A stretch of DNA of 64,000 bases from Psychrosphaera sp. F3M07 (GTDB lineage: Bacteria > Pseudomonadota > Gammaproteobacteria > Enterobacterales > Alteromonadaceae), in contig NZ_JAHKPJ010000021.1 of the NCBI RefSeq assembly GCF_018860345.1, positions 429,173-493,172 on the forward strand. Reading direction: 5' to 3'. Position numbers and translations under genes: made by a program. Below, piece after piece: positions 52,231 through 61,193 of the stretch (positions are counted from its first letter, which is position 1; each line of letters starts with the position of its first letter). The notes beneath the pieces were generated by a model, which ran no database searches, was not told the origin of the DNA, and was given only the letters and a program-made list of their open reading frames with translations.

Positions 52231-52500
52231 TCCTTTCCATTCGCTGATCAACTTCGGCATTAATTTCAGTGTAAAACTGACGTAGTAGTGTTCCAGTGGC
52301 CGATAACTACTTTGTGCTTAGATTTTCGCTTAATATGTTCAAAAGCTTAATGTATCAATGGGTAAATATTTGGCTTGTAACGTCACTGTGTTGACAATAA
52401 GTCAGGTACCCCTGTTCAGCCAGTTATCTCGTTATTAACCCAACGACTAACCAACCCCTAACGGCAACCCTTTCAACTAAATAATTACCCATTAAATAAA
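52231..52500. other. gene-free stretch with possible coding debris
   Basis: On the minus strand, codons running from about 52310 to the GH16 terminator read LLRQFYTEINAEVDQRMERK then stop, with stops just upstream and no start. GTGTTGACAA at 52388-52397 is two mismatches from the shared operator. No intact gene is seen. The stretch may be scar from a lost gene. Confidence 0.35.
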
Positions 52501-52502
52501 TA

Positions 52503-52715
52503 TTATTTCCTATCGGCAATTGAAGGAATGAGCTCTTGTGGTATATCGAGCACCTTATCATCCGCACCTTTAGCAAAATTACTTATGTACGTATCGTTTT
52601 GTTTATTCCAATCCACTTCAATTCTTTGATCTCCCAAAAAAAATGTTTTGCGTTTTATTTCTCAAAATAGTGGTAACCGGATTGTAAGTAGCCTCAAACA
52701 CAACCTGATTTCCCT
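52503..52715 (-). pseudogene. C-terminal remnant of an unidentified protein, frameshifted
   Basis: Directly behind the DUF5060 gene, one frame reads GNQVVFEATYNPVTTILRNK and then hits a stop. Shifting by one base in a run of eight T/A pairs (near 52640) continues as GDQRIEVDWNKQNDTYISNF and ends PQELIPSIADRK before TAA. No start codon exists and an in-frame TAG precedes it. It is best read as a broken tail of a lost gene. The family was not recognised. Confidence 0.5.
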
Positions 52716-52726
52716 ATTGACTTACA

Positions 52727-54583
52727 TTACTGCTGGATTTTACGAACCAAAATCACCCAGTCTTTATCTGGATTGTTTGGTGCAGCGCCTAAATCTTTTT
52801 GATGTCGAACCCAAAAGTGTTTAAATGGCTTGTTTTGTAACAATTGAGTTACTGAGCCTTGTTTTAATTCACCACCGTTTCTTGGGTCATACCATGACAC
52901 ACTATAATTCGCAGGCTCCCCAGGTAATTTAAGCGAAACACCTGCTGATGCATCTTTGGTGTAAACAACATAAAACTCATTATCTTTGGCTAACACCCAA
53001 GCGTTTGTAGCCCAATCATCTTTGTTGACGGCATTAGGTAAATCTAAATTGGTGATGTTAAAAAAGTCGATAGCGTGTTTGGCTTGCGACCAAAAGTTAT
53101 CTCTGGTTCGCCAATCTTGCGCGGTTAAATCCGAGTGTTTATTTTTATAACCAAAGTACCATTCAGTGCCCCACGCGCCTGCGGTTAATGCGCCCCATAA
53201 ACCATTTGAACGCGCATCAAAATGTTCAGGGTTTAGTGCATCAGAACGCAAAGCGTATTCAGCGTCACCGGGCTCATCTACTGCGATAGCCAATGGTCGG
53301 CCATTATTAACAGGCCAATCTCTGAGACGTTTAACCGCACCATGAATTTGTGAAAAATCGGGTGAGGAAGTTTGCACTGAAGCGCCTGTATATTGGCTGT
53401 TGTTGGCTGCTATATCATGAAAGTATTGACCATTGTGTATGACTCTGTGGTGTTGATACGGATCGGTTTGTTTAAAGTACTCAGCCATTGCCAACCGCTG
53501 GATGGTGGTTTGTGGTGGTGTTGGCGGATTAGGATGCCATTCACCATTTTCTTCTCCTAAATTCCAGTTAAGCGCTAAGTGATGCCCAAAGCGCGCTATT
53601 AGTTCGCGGTAATAAAGCTTACGTTCAAGTCCCAATCCACCATTGTCTAATAGACCCTGATTTTCCACTTCTTGTGTCTTAAAGTGTAAAAACAGACCTA
53701 AAGATTGAGCATGTTCAAACACCATTTCCCACTGCGCCAATTTCGACACATCAAAGCGTAAAAAATCTTTATTATCGACATAAGGAAATACATTTTGATC
53801 GTCGCCAACAATATTAAGCGTTAAGAATGAAATCGAGTTCATGCCTTTACTGGCAATATAATTCAGTGCGCCGATCAGCCCTTTGCCTTTTTCAGATTTG
53901 AACGTAGGGTCCCCCTTTTGCCAGTCTCGAACATGAGGTTGCCAGGTTTTGACTAAATTATCTTTAAACCCATCGTTTTTAAATCCGCCATCAAAATCAG
54001 CGTACGACAGCAAATTTTCAGGAGAGTCAGGTCCTGCTTTTATAAAATATCCACCTTGATCCGCAAACCTTAAATAGGGCTTATTAACATATTGTAGACG
54101 GCCGTATGCTCTAAAATCTGGACCTCGTTTGTCCGTGGCATTTACTTCAAATGAGCCAGATTGCCCATCCATAAAACCAGCACTCAATCCTGTTTTATTG
54201 GTTTTCGCAACGGCAACATAATTACCTTTTATAAAACTCGCCTTCCAATTCCATAGGCCTATTTCATCTGGACTGAAGTGCACACGCCACTTATTGCCTG
54301 AATCAGCACTGGTATTTTCCGCATTCCCATCTGCGGCAAAATACCCGGGAACGAGGTAAGTAGCTTTGGCCTTTGAATGGGTAAACAATACGTTCAATTT
54401 ATAGTTAATGAACGGATTGAAGTTATCCTGTTCCGATACATTTGGCCCAGCAAATTCAAGAGTGATCTTGTGCCATTTTTTCAGCTCACCTTGAACTGAA
54501 ACTGGGACTTGAGCTATAGAACAAAAAGAAAATAACGCTAATAAACCATACAATCTCATCGATAGTGTCATGTTGCGAAACAT
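52727..54583 (-). CDS. exported DUF5060-domain putative glycoside hydrolase
   Basis: A 618-residue exported protein (signal LYGLLALFSFCSIAQV). An N-terminal DUF5060 beta-sandwich (about 35-140, KWHKITLEFAGP to LWNWKASF) leads to a TIM-barrel glycosidase-like domain. NWNLGEENGEW and IAVDEPGDAEY are placed like the acid/base and nucleophile glutamates. A C-terminal collagen-binding-like beta domain (YSVSWYDPRNGGEL) ends the protein. The substrate is not known for this group. It is the last gene of the cytochrome, propeller and ThuA cluster, 31 bases behind ThuA. Confidence 0.8.
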   Translation of the reverse strand: MFRNMTLSMRLYGLLALFSFCSIAQVPVSVQGELKKWHKITLEFAGPNVSEQDNFNPFINYKLNVLFTHSKAKATYLVPGYFAADGNAENTSADSGNKWRVHFSPDEIGLWNWKASFIKGNYVAVAKTNKTGLSAGFMDGQSGSFEVNATDKRGPDFRAYGRLQYVNKPYLRFADQGGYFIKAGPDSPENLLSYADFDGGFKNDGFKDNLVKTWQPHVRDWQKGDPTFKSEKGKGLIGALNYIASKGMNSISFLTLNIVGDDQNVFPYVDNKDFLRFDVSKLAQWEMVFEHAQSLGLFLHFKTQEVENQGLLDNGGLGLERKLYYRELIARFGHHLALNWNLGEENGEWHPNPPTPPQTTIQRLAMAEYFKQTDPYQHHRVIHNGQYFHDIAANNSQYTGASVQTSSPDFSQIHGAVKRLRDWPVNNGRPLAIAVDEPGDAEYALRSDALNPEHFDARSNGLWGALTAGAWGTEWYFGYKNKHSDLTAQDWRTRDNFWSQAKHAIDFFNITNLDLPNAVNKDDWATNAWVLAKDNEFYVVYTKDASAGVSLKLPGEPANYSVSWYDPRNGGELKQGSVTQLLQNKPFKHFWVRHQKDLGAAPNNPDKDWVILVRKIQQ

Positions 54584-54614
54584 AGAAAACGCCTTTAACT
54601 TAGTTATTCAAGCT

Positions 54615-55520
54615 TTACTCTAAACCTGCTGCCCAGCGAGTGCCTTTTGCCAGTATCGACATAAAGATTGTGTCTTGGAATGCCGTCGAATCATGTCCAA
54701 GGGGCGTATGAAATACTCGGCCCTTATGGTATTTAATGGTCATAAAGACGGGTTCATTCCGTCCAAAACCATTAAATTTTTTATCGTCGTAAGCCGTGGC
54801 TAATATGGTTAAATTTTCCGCAGGACCGCGCAACCGGTTATATAACTCGTCTTTACTGTGACGCCAACTAGTTGGTAAATCTTGCATAATTGGGTGGTTT
54901 TTGTTTCTCACTTGAATATCAAACTCATGTTGATGCCCATGACCTCCGCCATTCCCCGGTGTCATATCCCTTCGTAATTCACCAGCGTCGTCGAAATAGA
55001 GGTAAGGGCCATCTTTCTCAGTACGACCACCCCAACCACCTAACCCAATCATTTTGTTATATTCAACCCATTGTGGAAACGAATTGTTGGCCGCGTGAAC
55101 AGTGACAAAACCACCGCCATTTTTCATATATTGCTCAAACGCTAATTGTGTTGATTCTGGCCAAGGCGCTGCTTGCCAACCAAAATTGGAAATCACAACA
55201 TCATAGTTTAAAAATGTAGGACTGAATGTGGGATCATGTTTCGGTTGTTTAGAAGCTTGATGTTTTCTGCCATCTTGAGCTGGAAATTGGGTTATTAAGT
55301 CTTTTCCCATCCAAGTGAATTGGGTGCGATAAATATCAACCTCGAACTGCCCAATGCCCTCCAAGTAACCTTTCATCATCTGGGTTGTTTTTGGCCAGAT
55401 AGCATGGTTATTTTGGCCATCAATAATCAGTACCTTTAGCTTAGGTTCAGCTTTATTAATCACCGAGCAACTAAGCAAAAAATAACATAAAGCTAAAGAC
55501 ATTAATTTCAGTTTCATCAC
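54615..55520 (-). CDS. ThuA-domain lipoprotein
   Basis: A 301-residue protein with a lipoprotein signal (LALCYFLLSCS) and a ThuA domain, a class-I glutamine-amidotransferase-like fold. Segments are KVLIIDGQNNHAIWPKTTQMM, YDVVISNFGWQAAPWPEST, GGGFVTVHAANNSFPQW, NKNHPIMQDLPTSWRHSKDELY and KGRVFHTPLGHDS. ThuA proteins act on 3-keto sugars in other systems, so a role after sugar oxidation is plausible. It lies five bases behind the beta-propeller gene and 31 ahead of the DUF5060 gene. Confidence 0.85.
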   Translation of the reverse strand: MMKLKLMSLALCYFLLSCSVINKAEPKLKVLIIDGQNNHAIWPKTTQMMKGYLEGIGQFEVDIYRTQFTWMGKDLITQFPAQDGRKHQASKQPKHDPTFSPTFLNYDVVISNFGWQAAPWPESTQLAFEQYMKNGGGFVTVHAANNSFPQWVEYNKMIGLGGWGGRTEKDGPYLYFDDAGELRRDMTPGNGGGHGHQHEFDIQVRNKNHPIMQDLPTSWRHSKDELYNRLRGPAENLTILATAYDDKKFNGFGRNEPVFMTIKYHKGRVFHTPLGHDSTAFQDTIFMSILAKGTRWAAGLE

Positions 55521-55525
55521 GGCTT

Positions 55526-56989
55526 TTACTCACGTAACTTATTCAAGGTGTAATACACTTTTTCCACACTCACAGAGCGTCCTTTGACGTCTCTTAAACC
55601 GGGAAAATCAATTTGTATTACTCTGTCGCTTGCCAAAGGCATCTGAACATAGATTGTTTTGTGGTCTTCAGACAAGGTAACCTTATTAATCGTTAAAGGG
55701 GTTAAGTCCACCTTAGGGGAACCATAGTTACTTGAATAATGGTAATGCCAAGATTGGGCGCTGAAACTATTAGCGGTAACAGATTCAGGGTTTAATGCTT
55801 CAGTAAAGCTGAGTTTGAATCCGCTTTTGGTCAGTTTTATGTCTAATAATTCGAATGGATTGGTTCCGTCCCATACCACTTTTTCCAAACCAAATGGTTT
55901 GCCACCTTGAGCGCCCCAACCTCGTGCAGTTTGTCCTATCCATAACTGACCATGAATATCAAACTCAGCCCTTATATTGCCACTTTGAAATTTGTTCATG
56001 AAGTTAATAACAGCACCTTGATATTGGCCGTTCACTTCATCTAATAAGACTCGAAATACATTTGATTGAGTTTGATCACCTATAAATATTTGCCCCTCAA
56101 ACGGGCCAAATTTACCTTTAGTGGTGTTCCACTCTGGATTACCTGGTGAATTGGCGACTTCAACATGAGGGATCCAAACCACTGGCTTTTCACTCATAGC
56201 GCTTAGTGTATCTAACGATAATGCTTTTACACTCTCTTGAGTAAATCCGTCGATTTCAATTAACGATACAGGGTGACCATAAAACTTATCTTGTTTTAAT
56301 AAATGCATTTTAGAGGTTGGTACCCAATCCCCTTGATTATCGGTAAAAAATATTTCTCCTTTTGGGCTTGAACCTAAACCCGCAGGTGAACGTAACCCAT
56401 AGGCAAATGGGGAGTAAGTTCCTTGAGTGTCTACTTTAAACGCAAAACCTCGATAACCACCTGCGGTACCCATGGCCCCCATGGTAAAGGCATCAGGATT
56501 ATTATGACTTAAGTTTAACGTGCCATATAAATTCCCTTGTTTATCTTTAACTGGCCCAAAGGTAAATTCATGATAGTTATCGTGAAACGTCCATTGGTTC
56601 GCAACTGGTATATAACTGTCCGCAAGTCCATCCTTATTGTTGTCAATTAAGCGAGTTAGCTCTGGTTTTTGTGCAACTAAAATCGAACCATCTTCATCCA
56701 CTAATAACCCGGTAGGTTCATGTAAACCTTCCGCAAATTTAGACCAACTATTATTTTTTAAATACCACACTTCACCTAAACGTGTTGCCACCCAAATAAC
56801 GCCATATTTATCACTATCTAAGCCGGTAACATGAAATCGTACGTCTTTAGGTGTCTCAACCGTAACAATTTTATAACCCTCTGGTTTGTATTCATGTTTT
56901 GGTGCTTGTGCGGATGACGCGAGGAACGAACAAACCAGTAACATAGTTGCGATACTTAGCGTTAACCTATTAAATTTGTATATTTTCAT
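55526..56989 (-). CDS. exported beta-propeller dehydrogenase-like protein (sorbosone/PVC type)
   Basis: A 487-residue protein from the ATG at 56989; the frame opens 20 codons earlier inside the cytochrome gene, but the signal peptide (TLSIATMLLVCSFLASSAQA) needs this start. NHL/propeller blades include VTGLDSDKYGVIWVATRLGE, LHEPTGLLVDEDGSILVAQK and the hallmark FFTDNQGDWVPTSKMH followed by FYGHP. A C-terminal beta domain follows (LSFTEALNPESVT). Such proteins go with cytochromes c in Planctomycetes-type clusters and are likened to membrane-bound sugar dehydrogenases. The cofactor is unknown. Confidence 0.78.
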   Translation of the reverse strand: MKIYKFNRLTLSIATMLLVCSFLASSAQAPKHEYKPEGYKIVTVETPKDVRFHVTGLDSDKYGVIWVATRLGEVWYLKNNSWSKFAEGLHEPTGLLVDEDGSILVAQKPELTRLIDNNKDGLADSYIPVANQWTFHDNYHEFTFGPVKDKQGNLYGTLNLSHNNPDAFTMGAMGTAGGYRGFAFKVDTQGTYSPFAYGLRSPAGLGSSPKGEIFFTDNQGDWVPTSKMHLLKQDKFYGHPVSLIEIDGFTQESVKALSLDTLSAMSEKPVVWIPHVEVANSPGNPEWNTTKGKFGPFEGQIFIGDQTQSNVFRVLLDEVNGQYQGAVINFMNKFQSGNIRAEFDIHGQLWIGQTARGWGAQGGKPFGLEKVVWDGTNPFELLDIKLTKSGFKLSFTEALNPESVTANSFSAQSWHYHYSSNYGSPKVDLTPLTINKVTLSEDHKTIYVQMPLASDRVIQIDFPGLRDVKGRSVSVEKVYYTLNKLRE

Positions 56990-57014
56990 TGTATTTATCT
57001 CTTTGAATTCATTT

Positions 57015-58340
57015 CTAAGGTTTGATCGTCGCACTGATGACAATTTCACGGTTATTATTGGGCGTCAGCATGTTATTTCCGTGTAACAAGACTTGGTCAT
57101 TGGATGACCAAGTCAGTTTATCCGATTCTGGAAGTATGAATGCCGATGACGCTTTGCTGTCTGTTTTATAGTTAAAGCTCAGTGTGTCACTGCCACTTGG
57201 CTTAACCTCAAGTGAATATCCTTGATGGCCAATTTGATAGGAAAAAACTGGGTTACCTTGGTCCAATTGATAACCTGTATAGCGACAGTTTCCCTCAAGG
57301 TGATTGTGACTGATTTGTTGTCCTGAACGAAACACGAGCTGACCTAAAGGCAAACTCGGATCTTCACCACGTCCTGCGATGTTTGGCCCTATATTTAAGA
57401 GATCACCTTGCCATAAAGCAACAATAGCGCAGGATTTGGTATTAAAACCGTAGTTAAGCTTTACCGGAAAACCGACGGAGATAGTTGATGGTGGTAAGTT
57501 GTTTATGCGTTTTCGCTGAATAACGATTTTGTCGTTTGCTGTGACTTCAAACTTTTTATCTTCCAAGATGACCTTTGCTCTGCTTGATACAGCAAACATT
57601 TTAATTGTCATATCTAAATTAGTACCCAACAAAACAAGATTACGTTGATTTGGCTTAGTTGTGCCTGAGCGATAGGTTAATTTTAGATGTTGTTTACCGC
57701 GCTTTAAACGCCATGTTGGGTACCAAGGTTGTCCCCCTCGGTTTACCAATTCATCGTCCACGTACATAGATAGTTCGTGAGGAAAGCCCCACTCAAGCCA
57801 GATTTGAGTATCGACATCTTTAGGTGCGTAAAAGTCACCTTCAAATTCTATAAAGTAATGCTGAATTTCTGGAATGGAAAAATCCGCTAATCCTTTTGGC
57901 AGCACACCAGATTTAACCAATTTCTGTTCGGTTATGTTTTTATCGTTCTCATCTTCAAGTTGGTATAATTTAAACGTTAAGTCACTCCACCCTTCTCGTT
58001 TAGACAGTACATAGGCAATAATTGACTCAAGTTCTGGCCCTGAAAATACACCAGCAAAACCAGGCATTCCTGCATTCATAAACCCCGATTTTACGTTATG
58101 AAGGATTTGCGATGGCCGACTACCATGAACCCACTCTGCATCTTTGAGGTTAAAACCCGAAGCTCCACTTAAATCTTTATTATGACAAGACGCACAAATC
58201 TGCTCAAAAAGTACTTTACCGCTTTGAGTAATGTGTTTATCTTGGCTTTGTTCATATAATTTAGAATCTAAGTCATTAGCCATAGCGCAATGCGCGAACA
58301 AGGTAAATGTTAAACATGTAATAGTTATCAGTCGGTTCAT
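57015..58340 (-). CDS. exported monohaem cytochrome c with C-terminal beta domain
   Basis: A 441-residue exported protein (signal ends FAHCAMAND). A cytochrome c domain has CASCH at 49-53 and a likely axial methionine in GMPGF. About 300 residues of beta-rich sequence of unknown type follow, including a PA14-like segment (HYFIEFEGDFYAPKDVDTQI). It lies 50 bases behind the TonB receptor gene and 25 ahead of the propeller gene, and is the obvious electron acceptor for the propeller protein. Confidence 0.83.
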   Translation of the reverse strand: MNRLITITCLTFTLFAHCAMANDLDSKLYEQSQDKHITQSGKVLFEQICASCHNKDLSGASGFNLKDAEWVHGSRPSQILHNVKSGFMNAGMPGFAGVFSGPELESIIAYVLSKREGWSDLTFKLYQLEDENDKNITEQKLVKSGVLPKGLADFSIPEIQHYFIEFEGDFYAPKDVDTQIWLEWGFPHELSMYVDDELVNRGGQPWYPTWRLKRGKQHLKLTYRSGTTKPNQRNLVLLGTNLDMTIKMFAVSSRAKVILEDKKFEVTANDKIVIQRKRINNLPPSTISVGFPVKLNYGFNTKSCAIVALWQGDLLNIGPNIAGRGEDPSLPLGQLVFRSGQQISHNHLEGNCRYTGYQLDQGNPVFSYQIGHQGYSLEVKPSGSDTLSFNYKTDSKASSAFILPESDKLTWSSNDQVLLHGNNMLTPNNNREIVISATIKP

Positions 58341-58389
58341 CTCAACGCCTTATCAATCCCTTTAAATGTTAAAAGACTTCATTGAATAA

Positions 58390-60255
58390 TTAATCCATCA
58401 ACAAGTTATATTTAACACCTAAGCCTAAATCTGCCGCTGGAACGCCAACGGCGACTTGATACTCTACATCAAACACATTCTGCACATAGAAATCGAAGGA
58501 GTGAATTGAGTCATAAGCCCAATTTAAGTGGGCATCAATTTTATTGTATGAATTTAATTTACTGATGCTGAAGTCACCAGTATGTAGGCTAGTCGCCGTA
58601 GACTCTCCAACGTAATTAACATTGATAGATGTGTTCAATTGGTTACTGTATTCATAATTAACACTCAGCCCCGCTTGCCATTTTGGGCGGCCAGTTAACA
58701 AGTCACCACTGTTATGCTTAATATCGACTCTGGTTAAACTTGCCGACATAGCTAGTTTTTCTGTAACTTGACTGTTAACGACGATCTCAGCCCCCTTACT
58801 ACTTATGTTTGAGCGATTCACTAAGGAAAAAACACCGGCATCAAAATCAACTAAGTTTTTGTATTTATATGAAAATAGAGAAGCACTGACGGTTGTTGCG
58901 CCAACAGCCCACTCAACACCAAGGTCTTGGTTAAATGCTTCTTCTGGTGTTAACTCTGAATTACCTATCATATTGTTACTTAATGCGTATAAGCTCGGTA
59001 ATTTAAAGGCTGATCCTAAGTTAGAAAATATGCGAACCTGTTGCGTTAATTTGTAATCAGCGCCTAACTTCCAAGTATTTTGAGAGTTAAAGTTCTCTGT
59101 TGAGTCGTGACGAACACCAAGGAATAATGATAATTGTTGATACGACCATTTAGTGTCAATAAAAGCGGCTGAATTTTGTCTCTTTATTTCGTATATAGTT
59201 GGAATATCAGCCCCAAACATACTTATATATCCCGCTGCTTGTCCGGTTTCAGCTTTAAAGTCCAAACCAAATGTCAATAGTAGTTCATCTATCTTAAAGC
59301 CATTTAGCCACCGAAATTTGTAATAAGAATACTCATTGTTTGAAACTGTAGGTGGTGCATTAAAATATGGAGCGATACCTGCAGAAACTAAATCATCTGT
59401 TGCTTGATAATATTCAGCTTGGGCTGACATTTGATAACTATCATTAACCTGATGTGAATGCCTAAGGCTAGCGCTGATCAATTCACCATCTTTCTGATCT
59501 TTAGGGGACATACTGCCAAACATGACACCGCCACTTTGGTCGGCAAAGGCAGATTGGTTATATTTACTGTACCGCATGTTTGCGCGGGTTATACTGTTTT
59601 TAATCAAGTTAGATTGATGATTCAAAGAGAACTCTAACGACTCCTGTTCGTCGCCATTTTTTTGCACGTCCGTGTCTAGAGCACTAACCGCAATTAATGT
59701 TCCATCAAACCCTACTTTTACACTTGCCGTTTTTTGTCCACGGTTGATGATTCCACTGGAAACACTAATGCCATCAAAGTCAGGATCAAAAGTTACAAAA
59801 TTTATTACGCCGGCAATGGCATCAGAGCCATAAATTGAGGATTGAGCACCTTTAATTATCTCCACTCTATAAATTGAATCTTTTGTCAAAGAAGTTAAAT
59901 CAAATCCACCACCTCTACTATCCAAAGGGTTATTTACTTGAACCCCATCTATTTGAATGATGACAAAATTAGTTTCAGCGCCTCGTAAAAATATTTCCTG
60001 AACTGCACCTGACTTTTTAATATTAATCCCAGGCACAAATGAAAGTACATCTAACGCCGTACTTCCTGAAAGTCGGTTAATTTGATCATGGGTTAATAAG
60101 TAAAATGAACTTGGTAGTTGATTGACTTCGACTGGATTAAAATTACCATAGACTTCAATAGTTTCAATTTCATTGCCTAGCGTTTTTGAAGACGAAAACA
60201 ACGCTAGCATTGTTAATGTAATAATATATACATCGCTTAATTTTCTAATATTCAA
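58390..60255 (-). CDS. TonB-dependent receptor, small BtuB/CirA-like type
   Basis: A 621-residue outer-membrane receptor with a signal peptide, a TonB-box-like IETIEVYG, a plug domain (LDVLSFVPGINIKKSGAVQE, FLRGAETNFVIIQIDGVQVN) and a 22-strand barrel. It is much shorter than the usual carbohydrate receptors (over 800 residues) and looks like cobalamin/siderophore-size receptors. It ends LLMD instead of the usual aromatic terminal residue. It lies upstream of the cytochrome gene, so its ligand may belong to that module. Confidence 0.87.
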   Translation of the reverse strand: MNIRKLSDVYIITLTMLALFSSSKTLGNEIETIEVYGNFNPVEVNQLPSSFYLLTHDQINRLSGSTALDVLSFVPGINIKKSGAVQEIFLRGAETNFVIIQIDGVQVNNPLDSRGGGFDLTSLTKDSIYRVEIIKGAQSSIYGSDAIAGVINFVTFDPDFDGISVSSGIINRGQKTASVKVGFDGTLIAVSALDTDVQKNGDEQESLEFSLNHQSNLIKNSITRANMRYSKYNQSAFADQSGGVMFGSMSPKDQKDGELISASLRHSHQVNDSYQMSAQAEYYQATDDLVSAGIAPYFNAPPTVSNNEYSYYKFRWLNGFKIDELLLTFGLDFKAETGQAAGYISMFGADIPTIYEIKRQNSAAFIDTKWSYQQLSLFLGVRHDSTENFNSQNTWKLGADYKLTQQVRIFSNLGSAFKLPSLYALSNNMIGNSELTPEEAFNQDLGVEWAVGATTVSASLFSYKYKNLVDFDAGVFSLVNRSNISSKGAEIVVNSQVTEKLAMSASLTRVDIKHNSGDLLTGRPKWQAGLSVNYEYSNQLNTSINVNYVGESTATSLHTGDFSISKLNSYNKIDAHLNWAYDSIHSFDFYVQNVFDVEYQVAVGVPAADLGLGVKYNLLMD

Positions 60256-60350
60256 ACCTAGTTCCTAAACTCAATTGATGCGATTATTGGCTAATAAACA
60301 AAAATACTTTTTATAAATCCTGCGAATGAAATATTACCTAAGACACAAAA

Positions 60351-61061
60351 CTACTTATTCATTTTCCAATTTATTAATTTTTGTAAATGCAGAGAGGAAC
60401 TAAGAATTAAATGACATATTTGTAGGATGCCCGAGTCGTGACATTGTTTTAGTGCTTTTCCCTTTAACGCTGTCACCTTTTGTTTATCAAAAGTAAAGAG
60501 GCCATTGATATTAGCTTTCTCACCATTTGGTAAATCAATATTCAAAGATACTTGCTCTAATAACTCTAAGTCAGATGCCAATTTGAGCAGCTCAGTCGTA
60601 TATGCTGTGCCCCCCATAAGCTGAGAAAAAGTTGATTCAATACGTTTAAAGTAGTCTGTTGTTTCACCATTAGCTGTGAATAATAACTCGCCTGTTGGAT
60701 CTCCAACATTTTCACTTGAAATGTCTATCGCGATAGAGCCTTTTGATAAATCATTATTATCTGGAATAAAAGCATGGAAAGGTTTACGCAATATATCTAG
60801 TGGAATATAGGTTGAACGCCATTTGCTGCCATCTAAATATAAATTTTCCCCTGTTTCCGTTCCTAATAACGCCGTTAATTGGTAATTGCCATCATCGCGT
60901 TTTGTGATAAATATTGGGTATTCATGGATTAAGGTACTTAATTCACTGGCAACAACAACACAGGCATTGACATGATTGTCTTTAATATTAAAGTTTTTGT
61001 GATTAATTTTAAGATCGTTATGAGCTTCTGTATTAACTAATTCATATTGTTTTTTTGACAT
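60351..61061 (-). CDS. SapC family protein
   Basis: A 236-residue SapC-family protein, named for an S-layer-associated protein but found in Alteromonadales and Caulobacterales sugar loci: NHVNACVVVASELSTLIHEYPIFITK, GENLYLDGSKWRSTYIPLDILRKPF and a long C-terminal helical part. It has no signal peptide. It is the first gene behind the seventh operator and 96 bases ahead of the TonB receptor gene. Function is unknown; it often occurs with tryptophan halogenases of the type at 42.8 kb. Confidence 0.82.
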   Translation of the reverse strand: MSKKQYELVNTEAHNDLKINHKNFNIKDNHVNACVVVASELSTLIHEYPIFITKRDDGNYQLTALLGTETGENLYLDGSKWRSTYIPLDILRKPFHAFIPDNNDLSKGSIAIDISSENVGDPTGELLFTANGETTDYFKRIESTFSQLMGGTAYTTELLKLASDLELLEQVSLNIDLPNGEKANINGLFTFDKQKVTALKGKALKQCHDSGILQICHLILSSSLHLQKLINWKMNK

Positions 61062-61140
61062 AAAGTCTCCTAGACCTACCCAAATCGTAGGTACTACTTA
61101 TTGTTATTAAACACAGACCTCTTTTATACACTTATTTTTA

Positions 61141-61152
61141 ATTGTTAACAAT
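61141..61152. promoter_or_regulatory. shared palindromic operator, site 7 (SapC-TonB receptor-cytochrome operon)
   Basis: ATTGTTAACAAT, perfect palindrome, 80 bases upstream of the SapC start. It is the only candidate control site seen ahead of the six minus-strand genes reaching to 52.7 kb. Confidence 0.75.
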
Positions 61153-61193
61153 TATCAATCCATTAATTTTTATTATTCAGTAGAAAAATTAGA

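Noticed and set aside
46746-52677. Shared 15-mer TCAAAATAGTGGTAA at 46746 and 52663 as a repeat or insertion boundary
   Set aside because: Similarity does not extend beyond the 15 bases, no target duplication or transposase is present, and AT-rich DNA gives such matches by chance.
60256-60350. Cobalamin or other riboswitch before the BtuB-like receptor
   Set aside because: The 95-base gap is AT-rich and too short, with no B12-box-like sequence or stable stem.
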